Part shown: piece after piece, positions 56,526 to 64,000 of the stretch
Layout of the letters: the number at the start of each line of letters is the position of its first letter
Numbering within the stretch: the first letter of the stretch is position 1
NCBI GenBank assembly: GCA_030544235.1
Contig: CM060478.1
Coordinates: forward strand, 1,349,727 to 1,413,726
Length of the DNA: 64,000 nt
Reading direction: 5' to 3'
DNA from: Lepturacanthus savala
Lineage: Eukaryota > Chordata > Actinopteri > Scombriformes > Trichiuridae
Notes under the pieces: generated by a model
Databases searched by the model: none
What the model saw: only the letters and a program-made list of their open reading frames with translations
Told to the model about the DNA's origin: nothing
Translations under genes and position numbers: made by a program

Positions 56526-57370
56526 AGCTGCAGGGTGGGAGCTCTGTCTCCCTCTGCTGGTGGTAAAATATATTACAAAAATCAAAGAAAGTTATATCCA
56601 CAGCTCTAAAACAGTGAATTATTTGCTTATAACATGACAAAATCCCCACAAAAAGCTGCGTTTTAACCAGATTTCTATCCATCAGTGTCCTGACAACTCC
56701 TTTTGGCAGCAGCTGGATCCGACTTTCATTCGCTGCAGCTTTAAATCTCAGTCGATTTCCTCCGACTAAACAATCGTTTGGTTTCCGAGCGATAAAAGTA
56801 ATGTAGCACACCCACCAGAACGCCCGTTTTTTTGGTGCTAGAGCCTGTTTTTTTGTGTTTTAGTGCAGCTACTTACTGGATGAAAGTGCTGTCGTATCAC
56901 TTTCCAGGAGACAAGGTCACCAGCGGAGCCGTTGGCCGGCGGCGGAGTCGGTGCACAGCCAGTAGCCGTAAAACTTTAAAGATGCCGCCACAGTTACATC
57001 TTATTGTCTTTCAGGGTTTCTAAAACGCACACGACTGTGTTCAAGTTGTGATGTCACAACCGCACAGTCCCCGCCCACTCCCCATTCACCGCCATGTTGA
57101 TATTAATGAGACTGAACGTCAGAGAAAAGCTCTGTAAAATAAGATTAAAGCCATTAATATACATGGATATTAATTGATTCAGACAAATTTCAGGTGCAGT
57201 TTTATGCTTTTACAAAATAAAATTATAATAAAATCATAAAATAAAATAAAAGACAGTGTTTTACATCAGAAAACCTCTGGTCTCCTCTGGCATTTTTGTA
57301 CATTTTTGACATTTGTTGATGAATTTTTATCTATTTTTATCTTTTATCTATTGTCTTTTACACTCTGTCC
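56526..57370. other. Unassigned stretch with GC-rich patch
   Basis: 56,900-57,090 is GC-rich for the window (GTTGGCCGGCGGCGGAGTCG). Opposed 63- and 101-codon frames are not recognisable. Confidence 0.35.
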
Positions 57371-58640
57371 AACAACTGCTATAAAATCATCATATATCAA
57401 TATTTTTTTCTATTTATAATAATATATTTTAAATATTTTTGTTCATTATTAATTTGTTATTAAAATTAATTGAATTATTGAATTATTTTCCATTTAATTC
57501 ATGGTATTTATATGGAATTTGAAGAAGAAAAGGGTCTTGGTGATATCATTAAAAAAAATAAAATATTTGTATTTAAAGGGAAGTCAATGGAGCCATTTGC
57601 TTCACATTTTAAAGAAGAAAACTAACTTTTATGTCTCATTAAAACTCATTTCATCCTTAAATTTTGCACATTTCAACACCTTTGTGGCAACAAAAATTCC
57701 ACCAATAAACTGCTATAAAATCATCATAAATCAATATTTTTTTTCCATTTATAATAATACATTTTTAGATATTTTTGTTCATTATTTGTTAATAAAAATA
57801 ATTGAATTATTGAATTATTTCCCATTTAATTCATGGTATTTATTTAAAAGGGTCTTGGTGATATAATCACGTTTTTTTTATTTAAAGGGGAAGTCAATGG
57901 AGCCGTTTGCTTCACATTTTAAAGAAGAAAACTAACTTTTGTGTCTCATTAAAACTCATTTCATCCTTAAATTTTGCACATTTGTGACAAAAATTTCCAC
58001 GAACAAAGTTCTGTAAAATCAGCAAATATCAATATTTTTTTCAGCTTTTTTCCATAAATCTAATAAGCTCAAAACTAACAAAAATTCAATCATTTTCAGG
58101 ATTTTAACTCTTTAAATACACACTTATTTATCTGAAAACAAACTCATTAATTTAATTATTTTGAGCAAATTATAGAAAAATACTTTTTTCCACATAGATT
58201 TAATTGCATTAGTATTTTTCATGTAGTTCCATGTTTATTATATAACCAATTATGACTTTATTTCTCATAATTTTGACTTTTTTATCTCATAATTAAACTT
58301 TTTTATGCCATAATTATGACTTTTTCTATCTTATAAATATGACTTTGTATCATTTAACTTTTAAAAACCTTTTATCTCAAAGGGTTCTTAAAGGGTTCAA
58401 ATGTGATTGAATGGTAGTTTTGAGCAGGTAAGATGTTGTTTAACAGAGTTATATATAAAAAATCTGAATAGGAATATTAAAGTATGATGATTTTCTAGTA
58501 TTTTGTTAGTTCATGGACATTTTTGTCCAAAATTTAAGGAGGAAATTAAGATTATTAAGACAGAAATATCATTTTTCTGCCTTTTTTGTTGCTAAAATGT
58601 GAATCAAACAGCTCCATTGACTTCCCCTTTAAATATAAAT
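57371..58640. repeat. Local tandem and inverted duplication of an AT-rich repeat
   Basis: A unit of about 330 bp starts near 57,379 and again near 57,712 (TGCTATAAAATCATCATA, TGAATTATTGAATTATTTCC, GAAGTCAATGGAGCC, TTTGCTTCACATTTTAAAGA), with a third partial copy at about 58,010. AGCTCCATTGACTTCCCCTTT at 58,612 is inverted relative to these. Family G words (GATTGAATGGTAGTTTTGAG) lie at 58,405. The 121-codon frame here is driven by AT content. Confidence 0.75.
58245..58345. repeat. Short (TCTCATAATTATGACTTTT) repeat
   Basis: Four loose units of TTTATCTCATAATTATGAC. A second small group lies at 59,320-59,395. Confidence 0.7.
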
Positions 58641-58864
58641 GTGACGATGTCATCAGGGACCTTTTCTTCTTCTCTTATTATCTCTGTCTGACCCGATCTG
58701 TCGAGTTCAATAAACCCAACGTGACTTTCGGCTTTAACCTTGAAAACTTTTTTTTTTCTCCAGAGGACCCTGAACGCACCACAACATCCTCCAATTCAGA
58801 GCAGAACAAACACTTAGAAACTACTGACGGTTCTCGGTGTGTGTTTTCCTGAGTCAGCATGAGC

Positions 58865-58866
<2 letters not shown>

Positions 58867-58905
<39 letters not shown>
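58867..58905. repeat. (GT)n microsatellite
   Basis: About 19 units, followed by another short GT run at 58,938-58,953. Confidence 0.95.
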
Positions 58906-58907
<2 letters not shown>

Positions 58908-58953
58908 AGCTGGCAGCTGTTCAGTGGTCCGTCCGGGGTGTGTGTGTGTGTGT

Positions 58954-59319
58954 GAATATAAAATCAACAGAACACACACATATATGTGCACATTCCTCCG
59001 TTATCGGCCGTGAATTAAACGTTTCCTCGAGAACCAATTAAGGAGAAATTAATAAAAACAAGAGAAAAATAAAATAGTTTTTCCAACGTTGTTAAATGAG
59101 ACGTTTGAATTTTTCATGTGAAGGAGCTGCGTCGACAGCCAAACTTCTGTCTGGTTAAATATTAAGGTGGTTATATCATCACTGCTTTTTCACTTCTCTT
59201 CTACATTTCTCTCTTTATGTTGTTCTGTGCCTGATACAACAAATATTTAAACAAATTAAATAAAGCCCATGGAATATTGGTGTCTACTTAGAATACAAAA
59301 TGACCCTTAGCTCAAAATT
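58954..59319. other. Unassigned stretch
   Basis: Nothing recognisable. Confidence 0.3.
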
Positions 59320-59394
59320 TTGACTATTTTATCTCCTAATTATGACTTTTTATCTCATAAATCTGACTTTTCATCCCATAATTATGACTTTACA

Positions 59395-60350
59395 GATTAC
59401 AGATATCTTGAATTACAGTATTAACATTGGTGAAATGCCTCCACTTTTAGAGAATAGAGAAACAAATAGAGAAACATCATCTATCTATCTCTAACTTCCA
59501 TTATGTCTTTAGTCAAAACTGAATTACAGATATCTGCAAAGACGTGTGAGGATGTGAATGACCTATAGCTTGTTACCACTAGTCACTATTACAGATATCC
59601 CTATAGCTTGTTACCACTAGTCACTATTACAGATATCCCTATAGCTTGTTACCACTAGTCACTATTACAGATATCCCTATAGCTTGTTACCACTAGTCAC
59701 TATTACAGATATCCCTATAGCTTGTTACCACTAGTCACTATTACAGATATCCCTTATAGCTTGTTACCACTAGTCACTATTACAGATATCCCTATAGCTT
59801 GTTACCACTAGTCACTATTACAGATATCCCTATAGCTTGTTACCACTAGTCACTATTACAGATATCCCTATAGCTTGTTACCACTAGTCACTATTACAGA
59901 TATCCCTATAGCTTGTTACCACTAGTCACTATTACAGATATCCCTATAGCTTGTTACCACTAGTCACTATTACAGATATCCCTATAGCTTGTTACCACTA
60001 GTCACTATTACAGATATCCCTATAGCTTGTTACCACTAGTCACTATTACAGATATCCCTATAGCTTGTTACCACTAGTCATTATTACAGATATCCCTATA
60101 GCTTGTTACCACTAGTCATTATTACAGATATCCCTATAGCTTGTTACCACTAGTCACTATTACAGATATCCCTATAGCTTGTTTCCACTAGTCACTATTA
60201 CAGATATCCCTATAGCTTGTTACCACTAGTCACTATTACAGATATCCCTATAGCTTGTTACCACTAGTCACTATTACAGATATCCCTATAGCTTGTTGCC
60301 ACTAGTCATAATTACAGATATCTGCATTGAAAGACGTTCCTGATACCCAC
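59395..60350 (+). repeat. Family K dispersed repeat containing the 38-bp array
   Basis: Left flank (GAATTACAGTATTAACATTG, GTGAAATGCCTCCACTTTTA) and right flank (ACAGATATCTGCATTGAAAG, ACGTTCCTGATACCCACAAT) belong to family K, whose unexpanded copies at 48,789 and 53,293 have a single unit between the same flanks. Confidence 0.7.
59562..60322 (+). repeat. 38-bp minisatellite, 20 copies
   Basis: The unit is CCTATAGCTTGTTACCACTA followed by GTCACTATTACAGATATC. Only one unit carries an insertion (CCTTATAGC near 59,753). Rare base changes are GTCATT (two units), GTTTCC (one unit) and a terminal GTTGCC / GTCATA unit. Confidence 0.98.
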
Positions 60351-60960
60351 AATGTTAATTCCTGATAGATTTAGCCTTTAAATGTTAGAATGGTTGCCGT
60401 GGTTACCATCATGTGTTCCCGGTTAAAGGAGAATCCATTCCAGCAGAGAACTCACACACCATCTAATCTACGCTAGCAGGACTTAAATGACTGTAATTAG
60501 CGTCGCTGCCATGCAGTTATTGTTTAACTCAGAGGAAAATCACACTTTGATTTTAACGTGTGTACAGACGATGGTTCCACGACGCTCTGCTTTTATTTCA
60601 CACGTTTTAATCTCTGTGTTAATGCACATCCACAGAGTTTTGTCTTTGGTTCATTTAGATTAAATCCTTTCCCTCACACTCATTCCCTCAACTTCCATCT
60701 GTTGGTTTTACAATCTCCTCCAGCATCTAACATGTTTTTCCTTTATTTTTATTTCTTTTAGCAGGTACAGATATATTTCTCATCAACTGAAGCAGCCATT
60801 TTTTAACTTTTAGTCAATGTACATATGTTTTTTATGTGATACAAACTCCAAATACTTGATAAATATGAACTATTAAATATTGCATATTTAATTAAAACAA
60901 ATTATTGACATCAATTTAAATTAATAAAACAGTAAAAATAAATAAAACAATACTGTAGGC
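60351..60960. other. Unassigned stretch
   Basis: The 67-codon frame at 60,558 is pyrimidine-rich without domain. Nothing else seen. Confidence 0.3.
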
Positions 60961-62170
<1,210 letters not shown>

Positions 62171-62174
62171 GTGT

Positions 62175-62206
62175 TAACGTGCACGTGCACCGCTAACGTG
62201 CACGTG
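62175..62206. promoter_or_regulatory. Twin CACGTG E-boxes in a 13-bp direct repeat
   Basis: TAACGTGCACGTG occurs at 62,175-62,187 and 62,194-62,206, each with a CACGTG core; the first lies in the palindrome GTGCACGTGCAC. The sites follow a short GT run. They might be an expansion by-product. Function unproven. Confidence 0.3.
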
Positions 62207-62539
62207 AGCGAGGTTAGGGATGAGCTCAGAGGTGGAGCTCAGCCAGCAGCCCAGCGGCAGACATCTGGCTGCAGGACGATGAACATTGAAGAGTCAGCAG
62301 CAGAAATCAGAACCCACAGGCTGCACATATGCATGGACTGGATTAAACTTTATTTAAAACGGCTTCAATTACAGTTTTCAACGGGTCTATAAAAATGTAG
62401 ATTTTGCATTTTGTGTTCAAGTTGCTTAGGAACTCCATTTATTTTCTGCAAAAATCTGATAATGTGCAATTATGTGTATTATATATATATATATATTCTA
62501 TATTTTATATATCTATTTATTTGTATCCGAGCTGTGATA

Positions 62540-62595
62540 ATGCACAAATGTCCCCGATGTGGGATCAATAAAGTTTCTAATCTATTTATTTATTT
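62540..62595 (-). repeat. LINE-tail-like fragment
   Basis: AATGTCCCCGATGTGGGATC then AATAAAGTTTCTAATCTATT resembles a common teleost LINE 3' tail (ATGTGGGATCAATAAAGT). It may act as a poly(A)-signal-like sequence (AATAAA). Confidence 0.5.
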
Positions 62596-62877
62596 AAATT
62601 ATTATTTTGACATCACATGTTAAATGATGCAACGGGAAAATAATGAGAAATTTTAAATATTTAATCCACCTAGAATATATAAAACACTAGTTGATAGCAT
62701 GTGCTTTTATTTTTAAAACCCTTTTTGTAATTTTATTTATCTGGTATTTATTTGTATTTGGTACCATTTTTATTTTTATTTATTTATTTTTAATATATTT
62801 TGAATTAAAACACAGTGACAGAACTAATATTATAATATAATAATAACACTATGTTACCAATATATTATTGTATTGTT

Positions 62878-62990
62878 TACAATTAGTCCAATATTGATTA
62901 GAATTATCTCATTCCACAGATAATTTAGTTTATTTCAAGTGTTTTATCTTGATTTAAGTCAATTTAATCGTTTTTTTAAGGAAATTGTTG
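62878..62990 (+). mobile_element. Family H MITE fragment
   Basis: ACAATTAGTCCAATATTGAT, AGAATTATCTCATTCCACAG and CTTGATTTAAGTCAATTTAA match the family H core. Ends not visible. Confidence 0.55.
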
Positions 62991-63621
<631 letters not shown>

Positions 63622-63879
63622 TTACTCTGCTCAGACACATTATGACAGAGCAGGAAGCTGCTAATTAACCTGAATAAAGGCAGAGAGCAGGTTTTATTTA
63701 ATGGTGATAAAACTAACGTCAGCCAGATGTTACACATCATTTTATATTATTTACAGTATTATATACGTGTTATAGAAGAAAATATATATTTAGAAATATA
63801 GAAATTTACAAATGTGACCTTTGGCTTTGGGAATTTGGGAAGAACATTTATCAATTTTCAACATTACAATAGAATAAAC

Positions 63880-63961
63880 TTGATATATCTATCTATTATT
63901 ATACTATATATATACTATATATATATGTATATACGTATATATACGTATATATGTATACACG

Positions 63962-63993
<32 letters not shown>

Positions 63994-64000
63994 CGTGTAT
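63880..64000. repeat. TA-rich tract with CG steps at the window end
   Basis: TATATACGTATATATACGTA-type words form overlapping palindromes, ending in an uninterrupted AT run and ACGTGTAT. The tract continues beyond the window. Confidence 0.85.

Noticed and set aside
59562..60322. Regular 38-bp repeats, considered as CRISPR-like
   Set aside because: Units are contiguous with no spacers.

Overview
This 64 kb window looks like non-coding nuclear DNA of a ray-finned fish, probably a percomorph teleost. The evidence is base composition (AT-rich, with long CA/GT and AT microsatellites), abundant minisatellites, and dispersed repeats that resemble well-known teleost families: a tRNA-derived SINE with A and B boxes, LINE 3' ends, hAT elements and piggyBac-like TTAA elements. 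I found no complete protein-coding gene, no rRNA or tRNA gene and no CRISPR array. The open frames of 60-209 codons are either translations of tandem repeats with a period divisible by three or chance frames without recognisable domains. The window opens with GTGAGT, a perfect splice-donor hexamer, so it could be the inside of a large intron. An intergenic desert fits equally well.

Layout. 0-6.2 kb: low-complexity single-copy DNA, then a dispersed repeat in four broken tandem units (2.0-3.8 kb) that holds a 203-bp palindromic hAT MITE with an intact 8-bp target duplication. A tandem array of a piggyBac-like TTAA element follows (4.4-6.2 kb). 6.2-12 kb: a decayed hAT-like element, another TTAA-element fragment and one possible orphan exon. 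12-16.2 kb: a 21-bp minisatellite array, telomere-like repeats, and a 21-bp minisatellite grown out of the last codons of a LINE reverse-transcriptase ORF. 16-31 kb: many decayed dispersed elements, including a TTAA element interrupted by a second palindromic hAT MITE, a SINE inside another repeat, and an 879-bp element with inverted termini. 31.7-38 kb: a degenerate 33-bp array, a young TTAA element of a second family, three GT microsatellites and a 1.4-kb heptanucleotide array. 38-52 kb: very AT-rich DNA, a 1-kb 21-bp array, degenerate ACTAAAA repeats, another first-family TTAA element and the second copy of the young TTAA family. 52.3-54.7 kb: two large minisatellites almost back to back, a C-rich 30-mer and a strictly phased 40-mer. 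55-64 kb: another TTAA element, local duplications, a 38-bp minisatellite that arose inside a dispersed repeat, a 114-bp AT tract and a 141-bp CA tract.

No genes act together here. What the window records is repeat history: non-autonomous DNA transposons inserting into one another, and dispersed elements seeding minisatellites. The most informative observations are the minisatellite derived from LINE codons, the 38-bp array whose unexpanded relatives lie elsewhere in the window, the two TTAA families with intact ends, and the nested hAT MITE insertions. Statements about families rest on visible termini, target duplications and recognised motifs. No database search was possible.
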